Shown piece after piece: positions 1-8,473 of a DNA stretch of 64,000 nt. Source of the DNA: Macrococcoides canis (GTDB taxonomy: Bacteria > Bacillota > Bacilli > Staphylococcales > Staphylococcaceae); the NCBI RefSeq assembly GCF_002119805.1, contig NZ_CP021059.1, positions 1,364,001 through 1,428,000 of the forward strand. Reading direction: 5' to 3'. A model generated the notes under the pieces. It saw nothing but the letters and a program-made list of their open reading frames with translations, was not told the DNA's origin and ran no database searches. Every line of letters starts with the position of its first letter. Position 1 is the stretch's first letter. The translations under genes and the position numbers were made by a program.

Positions 1-425
1 GTCGGATTGTTTCAATTTCTGATACGCTTGCTGTAGAATTAAAGAATATTATAACAAAACGTAAACAGACTAAAGAAGTTTTCGGCGAACAATATATTGA
101 TGAAGACTTTTTGTTTTGCGATCACTTCGGCGATCCATACAAATCTGGGGTAGTGTATAAACGATTCAGAGTTGCTTGTAAGGCTATCGGGATCGAAGAT
201 AAGAAGTTTCGACCTCATACATTCAGACATACCCATACTACCAATTTAATTGAAGCTGGAGTATCTCCGAAAGACATTCAGGAGAGATTGGGTCATAAAA
301 GTATAAATACAACATTAGGAATATATGCACACGTTACTCAAAAGTCACGTAACCAAGTTGTTAAAATTTTTGATGACCACATGGAAAAAGCGTTAAAACT
401 AGATAAAAAAGAAATAGAAAATTGA
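1..425 (+). CDS. int: Tyrosine-type site-specific integrase, C-terminal part (5' end outside window)
   Basis: The reading frame is open from the first base (codons start at base 3) to a TGA at 423-425, so the N-terminal part lies to the left of the window. The visible 140 residues are the catalytic domain of a tyrosine recombinase: the HTFRHTHTT box carries the His-x-x-Arg pair, LGHKS follows, and Tyr in LGIYAHVT is the expected nucleophile. Such enzymes insert and excise phages and genomic islands. The gene points towards a truncated comGC less than 100 bp away, which fits an integrase lying next to its own attachment site. Phage, ICE or resistance island cannot be told apart from this fragment. 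Confidence 0.93.
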   Translation, partial: RIVSISDTLAVELKNIITKRKQTKEVFGEQYIDEDFLFCDHFGDPYKSGVVYKRFRVACKAIGIEDKKFRPHTFRHTHTTNLIEAGVSPKDIQERLGHKSINTTLGIYAHVTQKSRNQVVKIFDDHMEKALKLDKKEIEN

Positions 426-430
426 AATCT

Positions 431-448
431 GTGGTCAGAATGTGGTCA
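431..448 (+). other. Direct repeats behind int, possible arm-type integrase binding sites
   Basis: The heptamer GTGGTCA occurs at 431-437 and again at 442-448, an 11-bp period, six bases after the int stop codon. Short direct repeats close to att sites are often arm-type sites bound by the integrase N-terminal domain. The repeat is seen; the role is inferred. Confidence 0.4.
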
Positions 449-472
449 TAACTCAATTTTCAACTCAAAAAT

Positions 473-515
473 AAATGCTGAATCCCTTGTTTAATAAGGA
501 GTTCAGCATTTTCTA
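473..515 (+). terminator. Hairpin at the element/comGC boundary, probable int terminator
   Basis: AAATGCTGAA at 473-482 pairs with TTCAGCATTT at 502-511, and the inner bases extend the stem. A short T-rich run follows on the plus strand. It sits exactly between int and the interrupted comGC, so it probably ends int transcription. It could also be part of the attachment site. Confidence 0.6.
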
Positions 516-593
516 TACTATAATCATTTCAATCAACGTAAATCCATCATTCTTACTAAACTGTTTTTTAAATCTACGAGCGATACGTTTCAT
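513..593 (-). pseudogene. comGC: comGC, 5' fragment (major pseudopilin) cut by an inserted element
   Basis: ATG at 593-591 is preceded by GGAGG with good spacing and lies 12 bp after the end of the comGB frame. It opens 26 codons ending in GFTLIEMIIV and then TAG. GFTLIE is the type IV prepilin processing site and start of the hydrophobic helix. A normal ComGC continues through about 20 more hydrophobic residues and a globular domain, none of which is present here. The break falls where the integrase-bearing element begins, so the insertion most likely separated the rest of comGC. The fragment cannot make a pseudopilin. Confidence 0.85.
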
Positions 594-605
594 GATAATT
601 CCTCC

Positions 606-1679
606 TTATTTTATACCTTCCATCATTTGCAGCATCGGTAATATGATGACGAGATACATTGTCACGATCAGCAATGCTAATATCATAAAGATAACTGGCT
701 GAATTGCTTTTATACAGCGTAATAATCGGTGCTGAAAACGAGAAAATATATATTCACTGTAATATTACAGCTCTTTATCTAATTTTGAATTTCGTTCTCC
801 ATGCTCCATGAATTGTACTAGGGATGACTCGAAAATATTCATCTCCTTTACGGCATCAGGGAGTGACCTTCCTTCTAAAAGCTTCCCATTAATTTTAAGG
901 GCAATATAGCGAAAGACCTCATTTTTATTTTGTGAAGACAATATGTGCAGTATTCTTTTCATCATCACACCATTGGACAGAAAAAATGAGAGCATTTCAC
1001 TAAAGCGATACGTGATATACAGACGATACAGATCTCTAATCAGCGGTATAGAATATAATAATTTGAGCTGACGCGCTACAGGCTGTTTCTTAAAATAGAA
1101 AGTATAGGCTAAAAGAAGTGCGATAATTAAGAATATAAAGCTGTAGATGATATAAGGAAGTGAAAATAAAATCGCGGTCATTACTTTTATTTCTATCCCT
1201 ACATCTATATCCATAGTGTCATACATAGATTGAAACTGTGGAAGCACTGTAAAATTTACCGTAAATATAAGTGCGATAAATATAAGGATTAAAATTAGGG
1301 GGTATTGAATTGTCTTTATAAGTTGGGAGGCTAGCTTTGATTTACTTTCTAAATAATCGTAACATCGTACTAATGATGTGTTAACATCACCGTACTGCTC
1401 AGCAAATTGTATCTGCATTACGATGTCGTCACTATATTCGTAGTAGTCGAGCAGCTCCGATAACTGCTTTCCTGATTCTAATAATATTAAAGCTTCTTTC
1501 TTTATTCCTTCTTCAATTTCTATATATTGCGTATTCAAGAAAGCGACTGTTTCATATAGTGTAAAACCATTACGCGTCATTTCAGAAATTCTGATCAAGA
1601 AATCTTTATGATACATTCGCAATCGATTTTTATAGATCAAATTTTTCGAATTCATAGTGTGAAATCTGATTTGTTTCAT
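606..1679 (-). pseudogene. comGB: comGB, competence pilus membrane platform protein, with internal stop
   Basis: This is a GspF/PilC-type polytopic inner-membrane protein that anchors assembly of the competence pseudopilus. Hydrophobic segments are visible near residues 125-145 and 165-195. The frame opened by ATG 1679 (AAGGAG just upstream) reaches TAA at 765-767 after 304 codons. Beyond that stop the same frame continues for 52 codons, starting YYSEYIFSRFQ and including the expected last membrane helix, to a second TAA at 606-608. The total of about 357 codons is the normal family length. One base change (a Leu codon such as TTA to TAA) would explain the stop. Its start overlaps the end of comGA. 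The truncated product lacks the C-terminal helix and is probably non-functional; a sequencing error is possible. Confidence 0.82.
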
Positions 1680-2601
1680 AGAGCTCCTTAAATTGATCGG
1701 TCAACGTTCTATAGTTAATATGTTCACCTTGTAAATATTTTTCAATATCCTTTTTTGTCAAAAATTCATAGGTCAATAGACGCCCCTTCCCATCTTTCTT
1801 TCTTACAAGCCTCTGATTAATAATCAGATTGATACTTTGATATAGATCAACAGTATTAATACCCATTTCTTTTAACCGAAATAATGCACCGATGCAATCA
1901 TTCGCATGTAATGTCGTTAAAACGAGATGACCGCTTAGTCCTGCATTGATCACTTGCTGTGCTACGACTGAATCTCTGATTTCACCTAGCATAATGATAT
2001 CCGGATCACATCTAAGGATTGCCTTTATCGCGGTATGATATGTTATCTCTGCTTTTTCGTTAACATTAACTTGTATAATTCCTTCAATATGCTGTTCAAC
2101 AGGATCTTCTATTGATATTATTTGTCTCTTCAATGTGTTCCTCGCATAATGTACAAGCTGATACATCAATGTGCTTTTCCCGCTTCCAGTTGGTCCACTT
2201 ATGATGATAATACCGCTTGATTTTTTTATTTGATTGAACAATATCTTGTCATCCGTCTGATATTCATCTATAAAATTTTGTCTGATGATTCTCAGTACAC
2301 ATGCTTCATCGCCTAATGCTCGAGGTAAAGTAGATGCGCGAATATTATATCTTACGTCTTTCAGATTAAAATGGATGATTCCACTCTGTGCCTTATTCTT
2401 TTCTGATACATCAAGATGTGCCGTAAATTTAATATAAGAAAGTAATTTCCTGAATAACATGTCGTCGATTTCTCTATAGTCTTCAATATCACCATGTATC
2501 CTAAATTTGATAGATATGCTTTTATCGTTTGGTATGAAGTGAATATCTGATGCACCTTGTATAATTGCTTCCTCTATTATTTCATTGAATAATTTTTCCA
2601 T
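1630..2601 (-). CDS. comGA: ComGA, competence pilus assembly ATPase
   Basis: Cytoplasmic GspE/PilB-family ATPase that powers assembly of the DNA-uptake pseudopilus. Walker A GPTGSGKST and the Walker B region DIIMLGEIRD are intact, as is the Asp/His-rich stretch between them. I chose ATG 2601 over the in-frame ATG at 2622 because GAGGAGG stands five bases before 2601 and the protein then starts MEKLFNEIIEEA, as in the family. It is the first gene of a comGA-comGB-comGC operon. The two genes downstream are broken, so the ATPase probably has no working pilus to drive. Confidence 0.93.
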   Translation of the reverse strand: MEKLFNEIIEEAIIQGASDIHFIPNDKSISIKFRIHGDIEDYREIDDMLFRKLLSYIKFTAHLDVSEKNKAQSGIIHFNLKDVRYNIRASTLPRALGDEACVLRIIRQNFIDEYQTDDKILFNQIKKSSGIIIISGPTGSGKSTLMYQLVHYARNTLKRQIISIEDPVEQHIEGIIQVNVNEKAEITYHTAIKAILRCDPDIIMLGEIRDSVVAQQVINAGLSGHLVLTTLHANDCIGALFRLKEMGINTVDLYQSINLIINQRLVRKKDGKGRLLTYEFLTKKDIEKYLQGEHINYRTLTDQFKELYETNQISHYEFEKFDL

Positions 2602-2741
2602 CTCTACCTCCTCATCAACCATATAAAAAAATTCTCAGACTTTCTTCTTAAATTAATAAAAATCGTATAAACAAATAAAATTACCTTGATTTACGAATAA
2701 AAAAGAAAAATATGGATGTTACAAATTTCGTAAAATTAAGG

Positions 2742-2770
2742 TTTACTTATCTTATCGTTAACTTTATAAT
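2742..2770 (+). promoter_or_regulatory. Sigma-A promoter of the DUF2626 gene
   Basis: A -35-like TTTACT (2742-2747) and a perfect TATAAT (2765-2770) are separated by 17 bp, and the gene starts 43 bp after the -10. An AGGGGGA ribosome site follows. Confidence 0.65.
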
Positions 2771-2812
2771 AATAAGTGATATGAAGAGTCTGAGATTAGG
2801 GGGAATTGCCAA

Positions 2813-3061
2813 ATGGATAAGGTTTTTAAAACTTTAGGATTCTGGACAGCAATCTTTGCAGTAATGTTCTATGTAGGCGGAATGTCTATGATGTCATTTG
2901 TATTCGTTGCTCAAACAGGATTTTTTGTATTACTTGGATATTTAAACTTGTCAGAAAGAATGTACATGTATATATTTGCAGCATACTTAATCGTGTGTTT
3001 TGTAGGCTTCACTTATTATTCTACATTTTTATTAGAGCCAAGCTTTGGCCATCACGAATAA
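2813..3061 (+). CDS. yqgY: DUF2626 family membrane protein (YqgY-like)
   Basis: 82 residues with hydrophobic segments at about 10-30, 33-50 and 55-75, so a small integral membrane protein. The LSERMYMYIF stretch and the conserved length match B. subtilis YqgY. The gene has its own promoter and a strong terminator, so it is monocistronic, and it sits between comGA and yqgX as in Bacillus. The function of the family is not established. Confidence 0.88.
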   Translation: MDKVFKTLGFWTAIFAVMFYVGGMSMMSFVFVAQTGFFVLLGYLNLSERMYMYIFAAYLIVCFVGFTYYSTFLLEPSFGHHE

Positions 3062-3088
3062 AACCTTCCGGATTCGGAAGGTTTTTTT
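3062..3088. terminator. Bidirectional terminator between yqgY and yqgX
   Basis: AACCTTCCG and CGGAAGGTT form a stem with a GATT loop, followed by a T run on the plus strand. It fills the gap between two converging genes and can serve both. Confidence 0.85.
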
Positions 3089-3709
3089 CTATAAGTATGG
3101 ATTATTTAATTTCTCATATCCGACAGTTGTGTCCGGTCCATGGCCCGGACAAATGATACATGCTTCATCTAATGAAAATAATTCCCTGTCGATACTACTG
3201 AGTAATTGTGATGTATCTCCTTGATAAAGATCTGTTCTACCGATACCTTCTTTAAATAAAGTATCACCAACAATCGCAAAATTCTTAAAAATAAAACTCA
3301 GGCTCCCCGGTGAATGTCCTGGTGTATGTCGTACTTCGAAGCTAAATGTCCCAATTTGCTGTACGCCATTATCCAGATATTTCGGCTGCTGATTCACTAT
3401 GACTGGCTCTATTCCATACTGTCTGAATTTCTCTGAGCCATTCTTAAGCGGGTCTGTTAAAAAGTATTTTTCAATTTGAGACATATAAAGTGCACATTGA
3501 TAATGGCTACATATCGCATCAACTGCTCCAATATGGTCAAAATGTGCATGCGTCAGCAGTACACCGCTCACTTTTTTGTCGGTATTGCCGATAGAGTCGA
3601 TTAACCTTTCCGGTTCACTTCCTGGATCAACGATTAAGATTTCTTGTTCATTCTCTATTATGTAGCAGTTCGTTTCAATCATTCCTAAAGCAATTTTCTT
3701 CTTCTTCAA
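3089..3709 (-). CDS. yqgX: MBL-fold metallohydrolase (YqgX, glyoxalase II-like)
   Basis: 206-residue metallo-beta-lactamase-fold hydrolase. The metal-binding motif THAHFDH is at about residue 54, with further His ligands in RHTPGHSPGS and near CPGHGPDT. Homologues are annotated as hydroxyacylglutathione or bacillithiol-linked thioester hydrolases; the substrate here is not known. The start is TTG at 3709, eight bases after an AGGAGG site. It converges on yqgY and diverges from yqgW. Confidence 0.88.
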   Translation of the reverse strand: MKKKKIALGMIETNCYIIENEQEILIVDPGSEPERLIDSIGNTDKKVSGVLLTHAHFDHIGAVDAICSHYQCALYMSQIEKYFLTDPLKNGSEKFRQYGIEPVIVNQQPKYLDNGVQQIGTFSFEVRHTPGHSPGSLSFIFKNFAIVGDTLFKEGIGRTDLYQGDTSQLLSSIDRELFSLDEACIICPGHGPDTTVGYEKLNNPYL

Positions 3710-3798
3710 ACTGAATTCCTCCTAAAATGTACTCGACAAATATATACTTTAATTATACAATATTAATGATAACAAAAGAAATTCATGGGGGTTATACT

Positions 3799-4038
3799 AT
3801 GCCATTTATTAACACGGGCGAACTATTCGAAGTTTTTGGCGTAAAAATTCACATTGGTGTGAATATTTTTGCGATTCTAATGTTTTTAGTTTTCTTATTA
3901 TCAGTTAAAGCATTATTAAATTCATTAAAGTCTAAAAATGTATTAGGAATTATTTTTGGTCTACTTGCAACTTTATCTTTTGGATTCTTCTCATTAGCAA
4001 CAATCTTTACTTACGGATATCCAATTTTGCATCATTAA
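3799..4038 (+). CDS. yqgW: DUF2759 family small membrane protein (YqgW-like)
   Basis: 79 residues from ATG 3799, chosen over an upstream ATG at 3727 because TGGGGGT lies just before it and family members begin near this point. Two hydrophobic segments (about 18-38 and 48-72) predict a membrane protein. Position between yqgX and yqgV matches B. subtilis. No function is established. Confidence 0.82.
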   Translation: MPFINTGELFEVFGVKIHIGVNIFAILMFLVFLLSVKALLNSLKSKNVLGIIFGLLATLSFGFFSLATIFTYGYPILHH

Positions 4039-4067
4039 AAAAAGACATCATTCGATGTCTTTTTTTA
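4037..4067. terminator. Bidirectional terminator between yqgW and yqgV
   Basis: AAAAAAGACATC pairs with GATGTCTTTTTT around an ATTC loop. A and T runs flank both sides, so it can end transcription of both converging genes. Confidence 0.88.
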
Positions 4068-4376
4068 ATGCATATGTTTCTTTACTGAATCAAGTTTGTC
4101 ATTCATCTTTCTCTGCTTATCTCTTCGGTCATCAATTCTAATATTTGTACACACACGTTCAACGCCTGCTTGAAACGGAGACTCATGAATACGCTCTAAT
4201 GCAGCAAGACAGTCATGCAGCTCGCCTTCAATCAATGTGCTCATCGGTGTCAGCTGATAGTCAATTTTCCCTTCTTGCTTCATCTCTTCAAGAATATTCT
4301 GTACTTCTGCTACATATTTACTGATACTGATAGATTGTCCATCCATCGGTATAATTACAACATCTATTATCGCCAT
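4065..4376 (-). CDS. yqgV: MTH1187/YqgV family protein (thiamine-binding-like fold)
   Basis: 103 residues matching the DUF77/MTH1187 family: an N-terminal beta strand AIIDVVIIPM, then SKYVAEVQNILEEM and a TPMSTLIEGE region. Relatives form small ferredoxin-like oligomers, some of which bind thiamine or its precursors; the cellular role in Firmicutes is unclear. It is translationally coupled to glcK (TAATG, one-base overlap), so it is the last gene of the yqg operon. Confidence 0.82.
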   Translation of the reverse strand: MAIIDVVIIPMDGQSISISKYVAEVQNILEEMKQEGKIDYQLTPMSTLIEGELHDCLAALERIHESPFQAGVERVCTNIRIDDRRDKQRKMNDKLDSVKKHMH

Positions 4377-5344
4377 TATATCTTCTCTCCTAGAACATAA
4401 ATTTTAATCAATCCTGCTGCTCCAATCATACCTGCATCATTACCTAGCTCGGCAGTTACAATCTTTGTCCCTTCATAAGCTGGTGGAAACGTTAAATCTT
4501 TATAATACTGTTCGATATGATCCACAAGAAACTGTCCTGCTTTCGATACGCCACCGCCTATAATAATGTGTTTAGGATTTGTCATGACGCTGATAATGCT
4601 GAATGCGTAAGCAAGATGTTTCGCCACTTTCTTGATTACATATACTGAAAACTCATCCCCTGCTTTTGCAGCATCAAATATCATCTTTGCCTGAAGCTCC
4701 TTTTTGATAATTGCCTCTTCTATCACTGTCTTGAATTGAAGCTCTTCATAATAATGATACGCTAGATTTACGACACCTGTAGCACTTGCAACCGTCTCAA
4801 GACAGCCATGCTTACCACAATTACATTTAAACCTCTGTTTCGTATCTACAGTAATATGCCCGAATTCACCTGCTGCACCATTGAATCCATGAATGAGTTC
4901 ATGATTGCTGACGATACCACCGCCTACACCTGTGCCAAGTGTAACACATACGACATCAGATTCATTTCTACCTGCGCCTTGAAATTTTTCACCGAGTGTT
5001 GCAACATTTGCATCATTATCTACATATACAGGTAGACCGCTCAATGCTTCAAACTGCGCTTTAATGTTAATCTTGCCATGCCAGTTTAAGTTAATCGCAC
5101 CATTAATGATGCCGTTGTTAAAGTCAACAGGACCAGGAACCCCAAGACCTACACCTATACAGTCTTTGATGTTTAAGTTAATCGTACTTAAATGCTTAAT
5201 AAATGAATCATAGATATTCTTTAGGATATGTGTTCCGTTATCATCTTTATTCGTAACGATTTCCCATTTTTTGATAATATTTAGATTTGAATCTAGTATC
5301 CCTAGCTTACAAGTAGTTCCACCTATATCTGCTGCTAAAATCAT
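4376..5344 (-). CDS. glcK: Glucokinase, ROK family
   Basis: Cytoplasmic kinase converting glucose to glucose-6-phosphate with ATP. The N-terminal phosphate motif DIGGTTCKLG, the sugar-binding GLGVPGPVD, the ATP region TLGTGVGGG and the ROK zinc motif CNCGKHGCLE are all present in 322 residues, the usual length. An ATGA overlap couples its start to yqgQ. The same gene pair occurs in B. subtilis, where the kinase is GlcK (YqgR). ROK repressors are excluded by the absence of an N-terminal helix-turn-helix. Confidence 0.94.
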   Translation of the reverse strand: MILAADIGGTTCKLGILDSNLNIIKKWEIVTNKDDNGTHILKNIYDSFIKHLSTINLNIKDCIGVGLGVPGPVDFNNGIINGAINLNWHGKINIKAQFEALSGLPVYVDNDANVATLGEKFQGAGRNESDVVCVTLGTGVGGGIVSNHELIHGFNGAAGEFGHITVDTKQRFKCNCGKHGCLETVASATGVVNLAYHYYEELQFKTVIEEAIIKKELQAKMIFDAAKAGDEFSVYVIKKVAKHLAYAFSIISVMTNPKHIIIGGGVSKAGQFLVDHIEQYYKDLTFPPAYEGTKIVTAELGNDAGMIGAAGLIKIYVLGEKI

Positions 5345-5532
5345 AGTTTATTCATCCTTCTTTGATTAATCAGTAAACGTGCCTGAATAAAAGTTTCATT
5401 ATCGATCAACATTGCATCATGCAATGATTTTAATTCTTCATCCATCATCGCTAATGTATTCTTTTCATCTTTAAAATAGATGATAATACCAAATTTTTGC
5501 AATAGTTTCTGTACATCATAGAATTGCTTCAT
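5341..5532 (-). CDS. yqgQ: YqgQ family (DUF910) small protein
   Basis: 63 residues, highly charged, no membrane segment, beginning MKQFYDVQKLLQKFG and with an HDAMLIDNETF stretch typical of YqgQ. AGGTGAGC precedes the ATG. It lies four bases after gluP and overlaps glcK by ATGA, so the three are one transcription unit. The family folds as a short helical bundle and has no assigned biochemical role. Confidence 0.85.
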   Translation of the reverse strand: MKQFYDVQKLLQKFGIIIYFKDEKNTLAMMDEELKSLHDAMLIDNETFIQARLLINQRRMNKL

Positions 5533-5536
5533 TTGC

Positions 5537-6985
5537 TCACCTGAATTCCTGAATCTCTTTTTTTAATTTTATATAGTCTTCCTTCTCATTAATTGCAATC
5601 GTTCTATCAATATATTTCTCGGCTTTCTGATAATCATCCATCGCTCGGTACGCCAATGCAAGCTGAAAATTAAGCTGTTCACTATCGGGATACTTTTTCA
5701 AAGCATCCAACCATACGAGCAGACCATTCGATAAACTTTCATCTTTTGTTTTCCACAGGCCATAAAGTACATAAGTTTCATCATTCTGATAACCTTTATC
5801 AATGGTCTTGCGAATAATATCGATGCTCTCACTATCTTTTCCTTCAAGTAAATATTGTTTAGCATATTCATTATATATATGATGTTCCCGCTCTGAAAAA
5901 ATATTGATGACGAGCAATCCTAAAATAACAATCAGTCCGAGTGCCATATAATAGAAATATTTTTTACTGAATCGATAAATAAAAAACATCGAAGCGATAA
6001 ACAACCCACCAAATAATCCACCAAAGTGTGCATAATGATTTACGTTCTCAAAGATTGCACTGGCAATCAGAAAGATAAGTATGCCGATAAAAGTCTGTAC
6101 AAGAAATTTTTTCTCGAATTTTCCACTAAAAACTAAGTAGCTCATCAGCGCACCAATCAGCGCACAGATGGCTCCACTGGCTCCAACAGATATTGATACA
6201 TTATCAAACGTCAATGATATCAGGTTCCCGATTATACCACCTATGAAATAAATACATAAATATTGCCAGCGTGTATATAAATATTCTACAAGCTTACCAA
6301 AAATAAAAAGCGACATCATATTATAAAGCAGGTGCTGCAAGTCAAAATGTATGAAGATAGAAGTAAAGATTCTATAGTAATCTCCATGCACAAAATTAAA
6401 ATGCGTCAGTCCCCCTTTATCAATAATCAATTCAACTTTATGCGTATGCTGCCATATGCTCGTAAAAATAAAAATAATGACATTGAGCAACATCATTAAG
6501 TATGTTAGTGGGGAAAACTTTCTTATTGCATTTTCAATCATATTTCCATTTAATACACTTCTCTTATACGTATTCATTGCCTTATCATTACTCTTGCTCG
6601 TAAGCATGCGATAAGGATGTCCAAAAAGACGCTTTATATCGTCTTTATCATTACACTGCTCAATAAATATATGATTCGGCATGTTATCCTGAAAATGATT
6701 TGTCTGATTTACGAGAATAATTTCAAACTTATTGATTGTCTGACCTGCTGTATCCTCAATATCATTAAAATGATCCATAATTTTTTGCACCATAAAAAGT
6801 GTAGACTGTGCAGTCTCTTTTTTCATGATAACTCTTTTTATAAAACCTTTCTTTCGATTAATCAGCCAAATATCGTCTTCTGCTTCACTATGTGTGAAAT
6901 ATTCAAAATCACTGTATTTCGTGTATTCATAAATTGCCTTCCAAATCTTTTTCTGTTCTATCATTGTTTCGTACCTGTATGCCAT
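5537..6985 (-). CDS. gluP: Rhomboid-family intramembrane serine protease with TPR tail (GluP/YqgP)
   Basis: 482 residues in three parts: a soluble N-terminal region (1-165), a rhomboid core with about six or seven membrane helices (165-365), and a C-terminal TPR region (about 390-480). The catalytic Ser is in GASGA and the His in NHYAHFGGLFGG; the HFDLQHLLYNM loop is also typical. Rhomboids cut membrane proteins within the bilayer; the B. subtilis homologue is YqgP. ATG 6985 overlaps fthC by 25 bp. A second ATG at 6964 forms an ATGA overlap with the fthC stop and is a real alternative start. Confidence 0.92.
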   Translation of the reverse strand: MAYRYETMIEQKKIWKAIYEYTKYSDFEYFTHSEAEDDIWLINRKKGFIKRVIMKKETAQSTLFMVQKIMDHFNDIEDTAGQTINKFEIILVNQTNHFQDNMPNHIFIEQCNDKDDIKRLFGHPYRMLTSKSNDKAMNTYKRSVLNGNMIENAIRKFSPLTYLMMLLNVIIFIFTSIWQHTHKVELIIDKGGLTHFNFVHGDYYRIFTSIFIHFDLQHLLYNMMSLFIFGKLVEYLYTRWQYLCIYFIGGIIGNLISLTFDNVSISVGASGAICALIGALMSYLVFSGKFEKKFLVQTFIGILIFLIASAIFENVNHYAHFGGLFGGLFIASMFFIYRFSKKYFYYMALGLIVILGLLVINIFSEREHHIYNEYAKQYLLEGKDSESIDIIRKTIDKGYQNDETYVLYGLWKTKDESLSNGLLVWLDALKKYPDSEQLNFQLALAYRAMDDYQKAEKYIDRTIAINEKEDYIKLKKEIQEFR

Positions 6986-7515
6986 TCTCTTTCTTCCGTT
7001 ATGATATACGCTACCGGAATATCATGAGGTTCTATGATTACATCACCCATCTGTACTTCAAATACGAGACTTATAGTGTGACCTTCAAAAGTGCTTAAAT
7101 ATTTGTCATAATAACCGCCACCATAACCTATACGATATCCTGATTCATTGAAACGAACACCAGGAACAATCAGAAGTTCTGGCTGCTCATTTTTTCCGTC
7201 ATCATGTTTCATTACATCAATTCCAAAACTATCTTTAACCATATCATCTGGAGATGTATAGTATGTAAAATACATTTGTTTTTTACTGTAATCACACTTC
7301 GGGACAAATACAGTCTTTCCTAATAGTTGTGCGTAACGAATGATAAATCGTGTATCAATCTCATGATCCATTGACAACGTTATACCAATCGACTGCGCAT
7401 TTTTAAACTGCTGATGCTGCATTAATTTCTCAATGATTAAATTTTCTTTAGCATATTTGTCTGTTAACGATTTTAATTGATTTATCGTTGACTTCCTTAA
7501 TTCTTTTTTAGTCAT
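6961..7515 (-). CDS. fthC: 5-formyltetrahydrofolate cyclo-ligase
   Basis: Converts 5-formyl-THF to 5,10-methenyl-THF with ATP, returning a storage folate to one-carbon metabolism. GYGGGYYDKYL is the family's ATP/substrate loop, and VPGVRFNESGYRIG precedes it. Start ATG 7515 (GGGTGATG upstream) gives 184 residues and is preferred to the in-frame ATG 7527, which overlaps the likely transcription start after a TATAAT at about 7531-7536. The gene is first in a fthC-gluP-yqgQ-glcK-yqgV string. Confidence 0.92.
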   Translation of the reverse strand: MTKKELRKSTINQLKSLTDKYAKENLIIEKLMQHQQFKNAQSIGITLSMDHEIDTRFIIRYAQLLGKTVFVPKCDYSKKQMYFTYYTSPDDMVKDSFGIDVMKHDDGKNEQPELLIVPGVRFNESGYRIGYGGGYYDKYLSTFEGHTISLVFEVQMGDVIIEPHDIPVAYIITEEREWHTGTKQ

Positions 7516-7570
7516 ATCATCACCCATATATAATTATACAATAAACTGAACAAAATTTTATTGTTTAACA

Positions 7571-7600
7571 AAAAAACAGACACAAAATGTGTCTGTTTAA
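7571..7600 (-). terminator. Terminator of rpmG
   Basis: AACAGACACA and TGTGTCTGTT form a stem with an A-rich loop; on the minus strand it is followed by a long T run. It stands just after rpmG and upstream of fthC. Confidence 0.85.
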
Positions 7601-7604
7601 AATA

Positions 7605-7754
7605 TTATTTAGTTTCTCTGTGTAAAGTTTTCTTATTATCTCTTGCACAGTATTTTGACATTTCAATACGTTCTGGGTTATTACGTTTATTTTTTTTAGT
7701 GATGTAGTTACGGTCACCACATTCAGTACAAGCTAAAGTAACATTAACGCGCAT
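7605..7754 (-). CDS. rpmG: 50S ribosomal protein L33
   Basis: 49 codons beginning [15 protein letters not shown], clearly L33 of the large ribosomal subunit. One CxxC pair (CTEC) is present, but the second pair is reduced to a single Cys (KYCARDN), so this paralogue is not a full four-Cys zinc ribbon, as in the RpmG2 type of staphylococci. GAGGAGG lies ahead of the ATG. Followed at once by its own terminator, so transcribed separately from fthC. Confidence 0.95.
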   Translation of the reverse strand: MRVNVTLACTECGDRNYITKKNKRNNPERIEMSKYCARDNKKTLHRETK

Positions 7755-7842
7755 AGTTGTTCCCTCCTCACGTTTCTAAATATCCATACGACTTTTATAT
7801 AATACCACGAGACGTGTGAATTATCTAGTGTAAATTTGTGAT

Positions 7843-8472
7843 TTAGGAAAATCTTTCCCCAGTAATCGTGAAATAGACACTTTCTGCGATATTTGTAATA
7901 TGGTCGCCAATGCGTTCAAGATATCTCCCTGCTAAATGGGCCTGACCTGAAATATAAGGGTCATTATCAATTAAGTAAGCACTATTAATAATTTCCTTAT
8001 ATAAATCGTCGATATCATTATCGCGCTCAATAATCTCTTTAACTAAGTTAACATCTTTACTCTCATACGCTTCTTTTAAATCAGCAAGCATCATCATACT
8101 AAGTTTTCCCATCGTTTTTAGACGTGTAAGAATGTAAGCATCTTCAAACTTCACACGTTTACGAATTTTAGCGATGTTCGCAGCATTATCACCCATTCTT
8201 TCCAGTTCAGATGACACTTTACTAGAAGAAAGGATCATTCTTAAATCCGTTGCGATTGGCTGTTGCTTTGTAATTAAACTAATGATCTGATCATCAATAT
8301 CACTTTCCATATCATTGATAACGTGATCATGTTCAATGATTTCTCTTGCATTATTTTTGTCGCCATCGCTGAGAACATCGATACTTTTCTCGATTGTTCT
8401 ATACACTTCATCAGCCAGTTTAAGCACACTGTCTTCCAGATGCTGTAAACTTTCCTCGTAAATTTCTCTCAT
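7843..8472 (-). CDS. phoU: PhoU, phosphate signalling and transport regulator
   Basis: 209 residues from ATG 8472, one base after the pstB stop, with AGGAAGG upstream. An upstream in-frame extension to 8556 would overlap pstB and is not needed. The two PhoU repeats carry the acidic metal motifs ERMGDNAANI (near residue 80) and ERIGDHITNI (near 180). PhoU links the Pst transporter to the PhoR kinase and restrains phosphate uptake. It is the last gene of pstSCAB-phoU. Confidence 0.95.
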   Translation of the reverse strand: MREIYEESLQHLEDSVLKLADEVYRTIEKSIDVLSDGDKNNAREIIEHDHVINDMESDIDDQIISLITKQQPIATDLRMILSSSKVSSELERMGDNAANIAKIRKRVKFEDAYILTRLKTMGKLSMMMLADLKEAYESKDVNLVKEIIERDNDIDDLYKEIINSAYLIDNDPYISGQAHLAGRYLERIGDHITNIAESVYFTITGERFS

Positions 8473-8473
8473 A

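Noticed and set aside
475-702. 75-codon plus-strand reading frame across the comGC/comGB ends
   Set aside because: It is antisense to comGC and comGB codons that match known families and has no ribosome site.
2692-2699. TACGAATA, identical to the streptococcal ComX (cin) box, close to comGA
   Set aside because: It is on the plus strand, facing away from comGA, and no such regulator is expected in this family; eight bases in AT-rich DNA can match by chance.
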